From positions 744,001 through 808,000 of the forward strand of contig NZ_QFFJ01000001.1 in the NCBI RefSeq assembly GCF_003308995.1: a stretch of 64,000 nt of DNA, read 5' to 3'. Below are positions 54,411 to 62,717 of the stretch, piece after piece; position 1 is the first letter of the stretch, and the number at the start of each line of letters is the position of its first letter. Below the pieces are notes generated by a model, which worked only from the letters and a program-made list of their open reading frames with translations, had not been told where the DNA came from and ran no database searches. This DNA comes from Chitinophaga flava. Its GTDB lineage: Bacteria; Bacteroidota; Bacteroidia; Chitinophagales; Chitinophagaceae. The translations under genes and the position numbers were made by a program.

Positions 54411-54828
54411 AACGGGTAGTTATTGAAATGATTGCTTTGGTGTATGAAATTGTTTTGGTGTATGATTAAGCTAAAACTTAATTGTATTGAAAACTATCAT
54501 GCAGCACGAAAGGCTGATGTTTAAGACAAATTGCCGGTAAAACGATGTGCGCAAATGCAGCAATAGCGAATGAAGAAATCTACTATTACAAAGTTACGCG
54601 ATATAAACAGGAAAAGCAGCCGGAAGGGGCTGTTTCGGAAGAGTTATGCCAGAGCCGAATCCATGGCGAGGGTGGCCATGAGAAAGTAGTAGTTGAGTTG
54701 ACTGTTGCTTGTATATTTCAACGAAACGGACAAGAGGCAAAAAGTTTAGACAGCTAAAGTTAAGGATATTTTACTTTCTTCCAAGTAAATTATTAGATTG
54801 GTTACCAAAATCCCTATAATCTATCATC
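54411..54828. other. Intergenic region with hmgA promoter and GT-rich repeats
   Basis: 418 bases without a convincing gene. It holds two copies of the GT-rich motif (54432-54445, 54450-54463) and a perfect minus-strand -7 box TAACTTTG (54589-54596) for hmgA, which would give a leader of about 170 bases. An open frame on the plus strand (54545-54757) shows no recognisable features. Confidence 0.55.
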
Positions 54829-55686
54829 ATGTACAGCATTTTTACAGCGGCGGTACAGTGCATCCTGCGCTGGTATCCGCAAAAGGCAATACGCCTGTTT
54901 AATTTCAACCTCACCTTACTGGTGATTCTTTTTGCTCTGGGCACGCTATTGGGCTGCGGTGTTATTATAGTAGCCACCAGTATCTGGCCTTACACCGAGT
55001 CTTTGTCAGATGCATTTACATCTTCCCGTAGTCTCGTTCACTTCAAACTGGCAATAGTGGTCCGCGGTGTAATAACGATCGGTACGGGTTTGTACGCTTT
55101 GTATCTGCCACAACTGGAAAAGTTGGAGACACCGCCCACCATAGCTGATTTTATACAATCGGTCTCCACACGAAGCCTGAATTTTTTCTTTTTATGTGTG
55201 ATGGGTTACTGTGTGTTGATGACAGTCACCTTCAATGGGATATTTGCCCCACTTTACAATTTTGATCATCAGTTGGCCCCGGAAGCCAGCAAGTGGCGGC
55301 AATATGTCGATACGGTGTTTCAGGAAGGCTTCTGGCTTCTTTCCTGTGTACTGGCATTTTTCATTGTAACACACCATCATAGTGAGAAGGCCGGTGAGTT
55401 TAATTCACGCCGGTACAAACCAGCAAAAGGGGCGGTATTACTTCTTTCTATCATCGCCTGGGCTTTTTTCTCCAAACTGGAAGGTTACAACTGGTATGTA
55501 TATTACCCATTCACTTTGCTGGTGAAGGCCAGTCTGGCTCCCTACCTGTTTAACAACACGCTTTCATTACTGGTGATGGCCTACCTGTTGCCGGCACTGG
55601 CTGGTATTTCCGGGTATTCCTTTGCTCACCACCAACAGCCGGCTGAGCAAAAACAATCAGACACTCCAGCCCTGGAAGAAGCTTAA
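54829..55686 (+). CDS. Multi-pass membrane protein (unknown)
   Basis: A 285-residue protein with about six or seven hydrophobic segments (roughly 22-50, 68-88, 118-138, 160-182, 200-215, 226-244 and 250-268). No motif of a transporter or enzyme family is recognised. The tail is polar and acidic (HHQQPAEQKQSDTPALEEA). It stands alone before the thr leader and ends at a 17-bp terminator, so it is not part of the thr operon. Confidence 0.75.
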   Translation: MYSIFTAAVQCILRWYPQKAIRLFNFNLTLLVILFALGTLLGCGVIIVATSIWPYTESLSDAFTSSRSLVHFKLAIVVRGVITIGTGLYALYLPQLEKLETPPTIADFIQSVSTRSLNFFFLCVMGYCVLMTVTFNGIFAPLYNFDHQLAPEASKWRQYVDTVFQEGFWLLSCVLAFFIVTHHHSEKAGEFNSRRYKPAKGAVLLLSIIAWAFFSKLEGYNWYVYYPFTLLVKASLAPYLFNNTLSLLVMAYLLPALAGISGYSFAHHQQPAEQKQSDTPALEEA

Positions 55687-55703
55687 ACATTGTCATACAC
55701 TTC

Positions 55704-55753
55704 ATGACAAATAAAGCCCATCATAAAAGAACATTTTGGGCTTTATTTGTCAT
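55704..55753 (+). terminator. Terminator after the membrane-protein gene
   Basis: A perfect 17-bp inverted repeat (55704-55720 / 55737-55753) with a 16-base loop. The stem itself supplies the T-rich 3' end. The same stem can serve in both directions. Confidence 0.75.
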
Positions 55754-55926
55754 TAAATTGTCTTAAAAACAAACAAAGAAATCTTCCATCAATCATCTCA
55801 CCAAAACAAAAAACCCAACAAAAAGACAATAAATAAACACAAAAACGCACAAATACAGCACAAAAACAGAATATTATCCAAAAAACAGGCATAAATTTGA
55901 ATTATTTAAAAATATCGCCACTGCAC

Positions 55927-55957
55927 TTTTATTTACCGGTAGAATTTTAGACTTTTG
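55927..55957 (+). promoter_or_regulatory. Probable promoter of the thr operon
   Basis: TTTT (55927-55930), 19 bases, GACTTTTG (55950-55957). This is the same -7 variant as at rpmB. It would place the transcription start near 55963 and give a leader RNA of about 200 bases before thrA. Confidence 0.5.
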
Positions 55958-56000
55958 TTACACAATCGTCATAAAATAGTGCAAACAATCGCTACATATC

Positions 56001-56024
56001 ACCTCTCCTCCACTCCCTCCTCCC
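56001..56024 (+). promoter_or_regulatory. Pyrimidine-rich tract in the thr leader
   Basis: A C/T-rich, G-free stretch (acctctcctccactccctcc then tccc) lies just before the leader peptide. Such C-rich, G-poor RNA is the kind bound by Rho. A role is inference only. Confidence 0.35.
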
Positions 56025-56035
56025 GCGGGGAATGC

Positions 56036-56083
56036 ATGAGCACTATTATTACGACCACCATTACAACCCCACTGCGGGGTTAA
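56036..56083 (+). CDS. Thr-operon leader peptide
   Basis: A 15-codon frame, ATG to TAA, encoding MSTIITTTITTPLRG: six Thr and three Ile, with Thr codons at positions 3, 6, 7, 8, 10 and 11. The clustering of Thr/Ile codons in a short frame ahead of thrABC is the classical signature of a translational attenuator, as in E. coli thrL. The frame is not in any annotation-sized gene and lies 83 bases before thrA. A longer overlapping frame starts 4 bases upstream (56032-56154, 40 residues, His/Tyr-rich then PTTTDVVTTG), which could be an alternative. The 15-residue peptide is the better candidate because of composition. Confidence 0.7.
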   Translation: MSTIITTTITTPLRG

Positions 56084-56117
56084 TATACACATATCATCCA
56101 ACGACCACAGATGTGGT
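56065..56117 (+). promoter_or_regulatory. Candidate attenuator hairpins upstream of thrA
   Basis: A 6-bp stem aacccc-actgc-ggggtt (56065-56081) overlaps the end of the leader frame. A 6-bp stem accaca-ga-tgtggt (56104-56117) follows. The word acgaccac occurs at 56051-56058 (over Thr codons 6-8) and again at 56101-56108. Both copies can pair with gtggt (56113-56117), giving mutually exclusive structures. A typical T-run after a terminator stem is not seen, so the mechanism may be different. Confidence 0.5.
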
Positions 56118-56166
56118 AACTACAGGGAAGAACCCGGAACATCTTTTCGTATAAATTTTATTCCTT

Positions 56167-58611
56167 ATGCAAGTATTAAAATTTGGCGGCACTTCGGTCG
56201 GAAGCGCCAAAGCCATAGATCAAGTTTGTGACATCCTGAAAAAACATAAACCGGCAGGCCGTTTCGCCATCGTTGTATCTGCACTCGGCGGCACTACGGA
56301 CAAGCTTATACGTTGCGGACAACTCGCCGGCCAAAGCCAGGAACAGTATAAATCCGTATTACAGGAAATAGAAACCCGGCACCTCGACACTATCCGTGAA
56401 TTGTTTCCCATCACCGCCCAAAGCGGCATCATCAGTCAGCTTAAAAAGAAACTCAATACCCTGGAAAACCTCTGTGACGGTGTCTTCCAGGTAGGTGAAC
56501 TCAGTGCCCGCTCCCTCGATAAAATCATGAGCTACGGTGAACTGATCTCCTGTGTAATCGTGGCAGAAAAGCTGAAACAACTGGGTTTCTCTGCCACCTG
56601 TAAAGACAGCCGGGAACTGATTATCACCGACAGTAACTTTGGCCATGCTGCTGTTAACTTCCAGCTTACCAACCATAATATCGCAGAATATTTCGCCCAG
56701 CAGCCTGCTGATTATGTAGTGCTGCCCGGCTTTATCGCCTCCTCCCCTGATGGCGACACCACCACCCTCGGCCGCGGTGGCTCCGACTATACCGCCGCCA
56801 TCATCGCAGCAGCCGTACAGGCCGAAGTACTGGACATCTGGACAGACGTCAGCGGCATGATGACCGCCGACCCGCGCCTGGTATCACAAGCTATTCCTAT
56901 TGCCCACATCTCTTATGAAGAAGCAATGGAGCTGTCACACTTCGGCGCCAAAGTAATATACCCGCCCACCATCCAGCCCGTGATGGACAAACGTATCCCT
57001 ATCCGAATCAAAAACACTTTCGCTCCGGAAGATTACGGCACCCTCATACAAAGCAGCGTGGAACGCAGTTTCCCGGTGACTGGCATCTCCGGTATACAAC
57101 ATATATCCCTGCTTACCCTCGAAGGAAGTGGCATGGTAGGGATCCCCGGCTTCTCCAAAAGACTGTTTGAAGCATTATTACGGGAACGCATAAACGTAAT
57201 TTTCATCACCCAGAGTTCTTCGGAACATTCTATCACAGTAGGCATACACGAGGCAGACATACTGAAAGCCAAAACTGCAGTGGACAGTGAGTTTGCGCAG
57301 GAGATACAGGAGAAACGCATCGACCCGCTACTGGTAGAGAAAGACCTTTGCATCGTAGCTGTAGTAGGTGATCAAATGAAAAACCATCACGGCACCAGTG
57401 GCAAACTGTTTGGCACCCTTGGCCGCAATGGTGTCAATGTAAGGGCCATTGCACAAGGTTCTACAGAGAAAAACATCTCCGCTGTAATCAGCAAAGCCAA
57501 CTTAAAAAAAGCGCTCAACCTTATCCACGAAGCCTTCTTTGAAGCACCGCTCAAACAGGTGAACCTCTTCGTGGCCGGTGTGGGCAACGTAGGCAGCAAA
57601 CTACTGGAACAGCTGCAGCAGCAACAGCTCTACCTGCAGGAAGAGCTGGGCCTCCAGATCCGTGTGGCTGGTATGGCCAACAGCAAAAACACCCTGTTCA
57701 GCGAATACGGCATCGGACTATATGACTGGAAAAACCAGCTGGCACAGGGCGACAACATGGACCTCTATGCTTTTATAGAGCGGGTGAAATCGATGAACCT
57801 CCGCAACAGCGTATTTGTAGACAACACCGCCAGCGCTGAAGTTGCGGCCATCTACCACGAATTTCTGCAGCATGGTATCTCTGTGGTCACCTGCAATAAA
57901 ATAGCCTGTTCATCAGACTATCAGTATTACAAACAACTGAAAGACCTTGCCCGTAAATACAATGCCTCCTTCCTCTTCGAAACCAATGTGGGCGCCGGAC
58001 TGCCGGTGATCAATACCCTCAACGACCTGGTCAGAAGCGGTGATAAAGTACAACGTATTGAGGCCGTGTTATCCGGCAGCCTCAATTATGTATTTAATCA
58101 TTTTGTGAACGGCAACAGTTTCCGTAAAGTAGTAAAAGCCGCACAGGACGAGGGTTATACAGAACCAGATCCACGCATAGATCTGAGTGGTAAGGATGTG
58201 ATGCGTAAAATACTGATACTGGCCAGGGAGAGCGGTGCCGCCATTGAAATGGATGACATCACTAATCATTCCTTCCTGCCGGATGCCTGTCTGCAAGCTC
58301 CTTCTGTAGCGGATTTCTACGAAACGCTTGATGAACATGCCGAACATTTCCAGCAGTTGTATGCCAATGCCGCCAGCGCCGGCAAGCGTTTGAAGTTTGT
58401 GGCCCGTTATGAAGATGGCCAGGCTTCCGTAGGGCTGCAATGCATAGCCCCCGACCATCCTTTTTATCAGCTGGAAGGAAAAGACAACATCGTGTTGTAC
58501 ACAACCAACCGATATCAGGAACAACCGCTGATCGTAAAAGGCGCTGGCGCCGGCGCAGATGTCACCGCCTCCGGCATATTTGCAGACATTATCCGGTCGG
58601 CCCGGTTATAA
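56167..58611 (+). CDS. thrA: Bifunctional aspartokinase/homoserine dehydrogenase
   Basis: Catalyses the first and third steps from aspartate to threonine, 814 residues. The kinase domain (about 1-290) has KFGGTSVGSAKAI and GRGGSDYTAA (about 199-208). ACT domains follow (about 305-455). The homoserine dehydrogenase domain (about 465-814) has VAGVGNVGSKLL (NADP site), CNKIACSSD, ETNVGAGLPVINTL and DLSGKDVMRKILILARE. Length matches E. coli ThrA (820). It is the first gene of the thrABC operon and follows the leader. Confidence 0.97.
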   Translation: MQVLKFGGTSVGSAKAIDQVCDILKKHKPAGRFAIVVSALGGTTDKLIRCGQLAGQSQEQYKSVLQEIETRHLDTIRELFPITAQSGIISQLKKKLNTLENLCDGVFQVGELSARSLDKIMSYGELISCVIVAEKLKQLGFSATCKDSRELIITDSNFGHAAVNFQLTNHNIAEYFAQQPADYVVLPGFIASSPDGDTTTLGRGGSDYTAAIIAAAVQAEVLDIWTDVSGMMTADPRLVSQAIPIAHISYEEAMELSHFGAKVIYPPTIQPVMDKRIPIRIKNTFAPEDYGTLIQSSVERSFPVTGISGIQHISLLTLEGSGMVGIPGFSKRLFEALLRERINVIFITQSSSEHSITVGIHEADILKAKTAVDSEFAQEIQEKRIDPLLVEKDLCIVAVVGDQMKNHHGTSGKLFGTLGRNGVNVRAIAQGSTEKNISAVISKANLKKALNLIHEAFFEAPLKQVNLFVAGVGNVGSKLLEQLQQQQLYLQEELGLQIRVAGMANSKNTLFSEYGIGLYDWKNQLAQGDNMDLYAFIERVKSMNLRNSVFVDNTASAEVAAIYHEFLQHGISVVTCNKIACSSDYQYYKQLKDLARKYNASFLFETNVGAGLPVINTLNDLVRSGDKVQRIEAVLSGSLNYVFNHFVNGNSFRKVVKAAQDEGYTEPDPRIDLSGKDVMRKILILARESGAAIEMDDITNHSFLPDACLQAPSVADFYETLDEHAEHFQQLYANAASAGKRLKFVARYEDGQASVGLQCIAPDHPFYQLEGKDNIVLYTTNRYQEQPLIVKGAGAGADVTASGIFADIIRSARL

Positions 58612-58705
58612 TATTACCAACGGCCCTCTCCACGATGTTAAATCTGTGTGATCAGGTTGCCGGCCCCAAAAGGAATGATTAAATTAATTAACGCAATAGC
58701 CTTAT

Positions 58706-59632
58706 ATGGAATGTATAAAAGTATTTGCCCCCGGCACCGTAGCCAATGTAGCCTGCGGTTTTGATGTCATCGGCCTGGCCATGGACGCCCCTGGCGACGA
58801 AATGATCCTTCGCAGAACCAGCGAACCCGGTATACGGATCAAAGCCGTTCATGGCGCCGACCTGCCGCTGGACCCGGCCAAAAATGTGGCCAGCGTAGCG
58901 GTTCAGGCCCTGCTGCAGAAATACGATAACCCCGATGTAGGTATTGAAATAGAGATCTTCAAACATATTCATCCAGGCAGTGGTATTGGCTCCAGCGCTG
59001 CCAGCAGTGCCGGCGCCGTAGTAGGTGTCAACCATCTGCTGGGTGAGCCTTTCACTAAAAAACAGCTGGTCCGTTTTGCGATGGAAGGCGAAAGGCTCGC
59101 CTGTGGTTCAGCCCATGCCGACAACGTGGCTCCCGCCATCCTGGGTGGTTTCACACTGGTACGCAGCTATCGCCCGCTGGATATCACCAGTTTGCATACC
59201 CCCGGCGAATTGTGGGTAACCGTTATCCACCCGCAGATAGAAGTCAAAACTTCTGATGCCCGTGAAATATTGAAACAAAAAGTACTGATGACAGATGCCA
59301 TCCGCCAGTGGGGCAATGTAGGCGCCATGGTAGCAGCACTTTACCAGGAAGATTATGACCTCATCAGCCGCTCACTTGAAGACGTGATCGTGGAGCCGGT
59401 ACGCTCTATCCTTATTCCCGCCTTCCAGGAACTTAAACTCAAATGCAAGGAAGCCGGCGCCCTTGGTGGCGGTATCTCCGGCTCCGGCCCTTCTGTGTTT
59501 ATGCTTAGCAAAGGCGAAGAAAACGCCCGCAAAGTAGCCGATACTATGAACATCGTATATGCCCCACTGGGTGTAGACTACAAGATATACGTGTCCCGTA
59601 TCAACACCGCCGGCGTTAAAATCATTGACTAA
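58706..59632 (+). CDS. thrB: Homoserine kinase
   Basis: GHMP-family kinase forming O-phosphohomoserine, 308 residues. It has FAPGTVANVACGFDVIGLA (7-25), the ATP loop PGSGIGSSAASSAGAVVG (about 91-108) and a C-terminal ALGGGISGSGPSVFML. It follows thrA by 94 bases. Confidence 0.96.
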   Translation: MECIKVFAPGTVANVACGFDVIGLAMDAPGDEMILRRTSEPGIRIKAVHGADLPLDPAKNVASVAVQALLQKYDNPDVGIEIEIFKHIHPGSGIGSSAASSAGAVVGVNHLLGEPFTKKQLVRFAMEGERLACGSAHADNVAPAILGGFTLVRSYRPLDITSLHTPGELWVTVIHPQIEVKTSDAREILKQKVLMTDAIRQWGNVGAMVAALYQEDYDLISRSLEDVIVEPVRSILIPAFQELKLKCKEAGALGGGISGSGPSVFMLSKGEENARKVADTMNIVYAPLGVDYKIYVSRINTAGVKIID

Positions 59633-59650
59633 TTTTCCAATTTATTCAGC

Positions 59651-60946
59651 ATGCAGTATTTCAGTTTACAGGATCCGCAACACAAAGCATCATTCGAAAC
59701 GGCCGTTGTACAAGGAATTGCCCCCGACAAAGGGCTTTATTTCCCCGAGCAGATACCATCCCTGGACCCGGACTTCATTACTAACCTGCATGCCTATACG
59801 GACCATGAGATAGGCTACGAAGTAATCCGGCCTTTTGTTGGTGACGAGATACCGGAAGAAACGCTGCGTAAGATCGTGCAGGACACCCTGCATTTCCCCT
59901 TTCCTGTACAGAAGGTAACTGGGCACCTGTACGCACTGGAGCTTTTCCATGGACCTACACTGGCTTTTAAAGACGTAGGCGCCCGCTTTATGGCCGGTTG
60001 CCTGGGCCACTTCAGGCGCAACAGCAGCCAGCCAGTAACTGTGCTGGTAGCCACTTCCGGCGATACCGGCGGTGCTGTGGCCAGCGGCTTTTATAATGTT
60101 CCGGGCGTAGACGTGGTAATCCTCTACCCTTCCGGAAAAGTAAGTACCCTGCAGGAAAAGCAGCTGACCACCCTTGGCGGCAACATCCGGGCCCTGGAGA
60201 TACAGGGCACCTTCGACGACTGCCAGCAGATGGTAAAAACCGCTTTCCTGGATGCCGATATACAACGTTACCGCCGGCTCACCTCCGCCAACTCTATCAA
60301 CGTAGCACGGTGGCTGCCTCAGATGTTCTATTATTTCCTTGCATACAAACAGATGAAAGCAGCCCATCCCCGGCTGGTATTTGCCGTGCCCAGCGGTAAT
60401 TTCGGCAATATCTGCGCGGGCATGATGGCCGCAGCTATCGGGTTGCCGGTATCACATTTTGTGGCCGCCACCAATATCAATGATACCGTGCCCCGTTTTA
60501 TGCATAATGGCAAATATGAGCCAGGCAAGGCTGTCCCCACCCTGTCTAACGCCATGGACGTAGCAGACCCGAGCAATTTCGTACGGATATTACAGTTATT
60601 CGGTAACAACCTGCCATCGCTACGGGAAAAATTCACCGCGTTTTCCTTTACCGACAAAGACACCATCCGCACCATCGAGCAGGTATGGAAAGAAAACCAC
60701 TATATGCTCGACCCGCACGGCGCAGTGGGCTACCTGGGCCTGCAGCAATATCTGGCTTCCGCACCGGAGCTCACAGGTGTGTTTTTGGAGACAGCACATC
60801 CGGTGAAATTTGAGGATACCGCCCCCCGGGCTGTAAGAGATGAGATCTATACGCCACCGCGTGTAATGTCGTTGTATGGCAAGGAAAAAACAGCAACCCT
60901 GTTACCAGCAGACTATACAGCTCTCAAAAACTGGTTAATGCGCTGA
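59651..60946 (+). CDS. thrC: Threonine synthase
   Basis: PLP enzyme converting O-phosphohomoserine to threonine, 431 residues. The PLP lysine lies in HGPTLAFKDVGARFMAG (Lys near 108). ATSGDTGGAV (about 136-145) and VPSGNFGNICAG (about 246-257) bind the cofactor's phosphate and the substrate. It follows thrB by 18 bases and completes thrABC. Confidence 0.97.
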   Translation: MQYFSLQDPQHKASFETAVVQGIAPDKGLYFPEQIPSLDPDFITNLHAYTDHEIGYEVIRPFVGDEIPEETLRKIVQDTLHFPFPVQKVTGHLYALELFHGPTLAFKDVGARFMAGCLGHFRRNSSQPVTVLVATSGDTGGAVASGFYNVPGVDVVILYPSGKVSTLQEKQLTTLGGNIRALEIQGTFDDCQQMVKTAFLDADIQRYRRLTSANSINVARWLPQMFYYFLAYKQMKAAHPRLVFAVPSGNFGNICAGMMAAAIGLPVSHFVAATNINDTVPRFMHNGKYEPGKAVPTLSNAMDVADPSNFVRILQLFGNNLPSLREKFTAFSFTDKDTIRTIEQVWKENHYMLDPHGAVGYLGLQQYLASAPELTGVFLETAHPVKFEDTAPRAVRDEIYTPPRVMSLYGKEKTATLLPADYTALKNWLMR

Positions 60947-60969
60947 GGATTTCTTAGCTTTGACGGCGT

Positions 60970-61986
60970 ATGAAATATTTACCTATCCTGGCGGCCATGG
61001 CAGCAGCCATGGCCTGCAACAACAATCCTCAGCAGCACCATCAGCTGACAGCTGCAGACTCCGTGCTATACAGCGATATTATCCGGCCGGTGACAGACTC
61101 TATACAACAGTATCCAGGCAACGATGCACTCTATTACCGCCGTGCCCTGCTGCTTTTTAATACCAATCCCAGCCTGGCCCAGGCCGATTTTGAAAAGGCC
61201 GCCAGCCTCAAGCCGGACCAGCCGGACTATTGGGCCGGCGCCGGTGAAGCCGCTCTGCTGGAAAATCGCTACGATAAGGCAGAACTTCTTTTCAATAAAG
61301 CGTTGGCTCACGCACCTGCCTATACGTACCTGCAGTACAAACTGGCCACCGCCATGATCGAGAACAAACGTATCTCACAGGCAGACAGTCTGGCCAACGT
61401 ACTGGCAAGTACTACCGACGGAAAGGACAAAGCCTTTTATCTGAAAGCCCGCCTGGCAGAAGACCGCCACGATACCACCGCCGCAATAGAACATTTGAAA
61501 AGCGCCATCGCTGCCGCCGGCCCCAATGCCGAGTTTGAAGCTGTGATGGAGCTGGCCGACCTGCTCCGTGCCCGCAAAACACCGGAAGCCATCCGGTATT
61601 ATGACCAGGCCTGGCATCAGGACTCCCTTAACGCAGCCCCGTTGTATGATATCGCTCAGGTACAGGAAGAAATAATGAGCAACACAGAAGCTGCCCTTGC
61701 CACCTACCGCAAATGCATTGTGGCAGACCCGGGATTTGAAGCCGCCTATCTTGCTATCGGTAAAATTCACAGCGATAGAAAACAATGGAAGGAAGCACTC
61801 AACTTCTACTCCATGGCCGCCAAAGTTGCTCCCACAGACGCCTTGGCCTACTATCACCGTGGCATATGCCATGAACAACTGGGCAATAAACAGGAAGCGG
61901 CTGTTGATTATGCCAAAGCCTCTTCTTTTAAGAAAGACTTCACGGAGGCAAAAGATGCCCTGCAACGTGTGAACACGAAAAAGTAG
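60970..61986 (+). CDS. TPR-repeat lipoprotein
   Basis: A 338-residue protein with a lipoprotein signal (MKYLPILAAMAAAMACNNN, Cys16). About eight TPR-like helical repeats follow (for example DALYYRRALLLFNTNPSLAQ and ALAYYHRGICHEQLGNKQEA). TPR lipoproteins commonly act as scaffolds in outer-membrane or secretion complexes. It follows thrC by 23 bases but is unlikely to have a threonine role. A promoter of its own cannot be excluded. Confidence 0.9.
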   Translation: MKYLPILAAMAAAMACNNNPQQHHQLTAADSVLYSDIIRPVTDSIQQYPGNDALYYRRALLLFNTNPSLAQADFEKAASLKPDQPDYWAGAGEAALLENRYDKAELLFNKALAHAPAYTYLQYKLATAMIENKRISQADSLANVLASTTDGKDKAFYLKARLAEDRHDTTAAIEHLKSAIAAAGPNAEFEAVMELADLLRARKTPEAIRYYDQAWHQDSLNAAPLYDIAQVQEEIMSNTEAALATYRKCIVADPGFEAAYLAIGKIHSDRKQWKEALNFYSMAAKVAPTDALAYYHRGICHEQLGNKQEAAVDYAKASSFKKDFTEAKDALQRVNTKK

Positions 61987-61994
61987 GGCAGACA

Positions 61995-62016
61995 CATGGG
62001 TACATAATATCCCATG
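61995..62016 (+). terminator. Weak hairpin between the TPR gene and rpe
   Basis: A 6-bp stem catggg / cccatg with a 10-base loop lies about 10 bases after the TPR stop. No T-run follows, so termination is uncertain. Confidence 0.3.
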
Positions 62017-62051
62017 CATTATTTACATTTATACCATAAAAATTAATACTA

Positions 62052-62717
62052 TTGAAAGACTCTCCTGTTTTGGTAGCGCCATCCTTACTGGCAGCCAATT
62101 TCCTTGAACTGGGAAAAGAAGTGGAAATGGTCAACCGTAGTGAGGCGGATTGGTTTCACCTGGACGTGATGGACGGCCGCTTTGTGCCAAACATCAGCTA
62201 CGGCCTGCCTGTAATCGCACAGATCAAAAAACTGGCCCGCAAGCCCTGTGATGTTCACCTGATGATAGAAGAACCGGAGAAATATGCCGCCGAATTCAAA
62301 AAGGCCGGCGCTGATATACTGACTGTACATGCAGAAGCCTGCGTACATCTCCATCGCAATATTCAGCAGATCAAAAGCCTGGGCATGAAAGCCGGCGTAG
62401 CCCTCAACCCACACACACCCGTGGTGATGCTGGAAAACATAATCCGTGACATTGATGTAGTGCTGGTAATGAGCGTAAACCCGGGGTTTGGTGGACAAAC
62501 CTTTATTGAACAAACCTATCAGAAAATAAAACAGGTACGCCAGCTGATAAAAGACCATCACGCTTCTGCCCTGATAGAAGTAGACGGTGGTATCGGCACC
62601 GAAAATGCAGGACAACTGGTAGCAGCAGGTGCCAACGTACTGGTGGCTGGCAGCGCCATCTTTGCTTCACCGGATCCGGAAAAAGCAATTGCAGCACTTA
62701 AGAGAGGTGCGCTATAA
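62052..62717 (+). CDS. rpe: Ribulose-phosphate 3-epimerase (TTG start)
   Basis: Pentose-phosphate epimerase interconverting ribulose 5-phosphate and xylulose 5-phosphate, 221 residues. It has VAPSLLAANFLELG at 7-20, HLDVMDGRFVPNISYG (about 36-51), CDVHLMIEEPE (about 67-77), MSVNPGFGGQTFIE (about 140-153) and EVDGGIGTENAG (about 175-186). The start is TTG at 62052: no ATG lies ahead of the essential APSLLAAN strand in this frame. The 3' end overlaps the response-regulator gene on the other strand by 20 bases. Confidence 0.95.
   Translation: MKDSPVLVAPSLLAANFLELGKEVEMVNRSEADWFHLDVMDGRFVPNISYGLPVIAQIKKLARKPCDVHLMIEEPEKYAAEFKKAGADILTVHAEACVHLHRNIQQIKSLGMKAGVALNPHTPVVMLENIIRDIDVVLVMSVNPGFGGQTFIEQTYQKIKQVRQLIKDHHASALIEVDGGIGTENAGQLVAAGANVLVAGSAIFASPDPEKAIAALKRGAL

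Noticed and set aside
54545..54757. A 70-residue frame on the plus strand upstream of the membrane-protein gene
   Set aside because: No signal, membrane segment or family feature; it crosses the probable hmgA promoter region.
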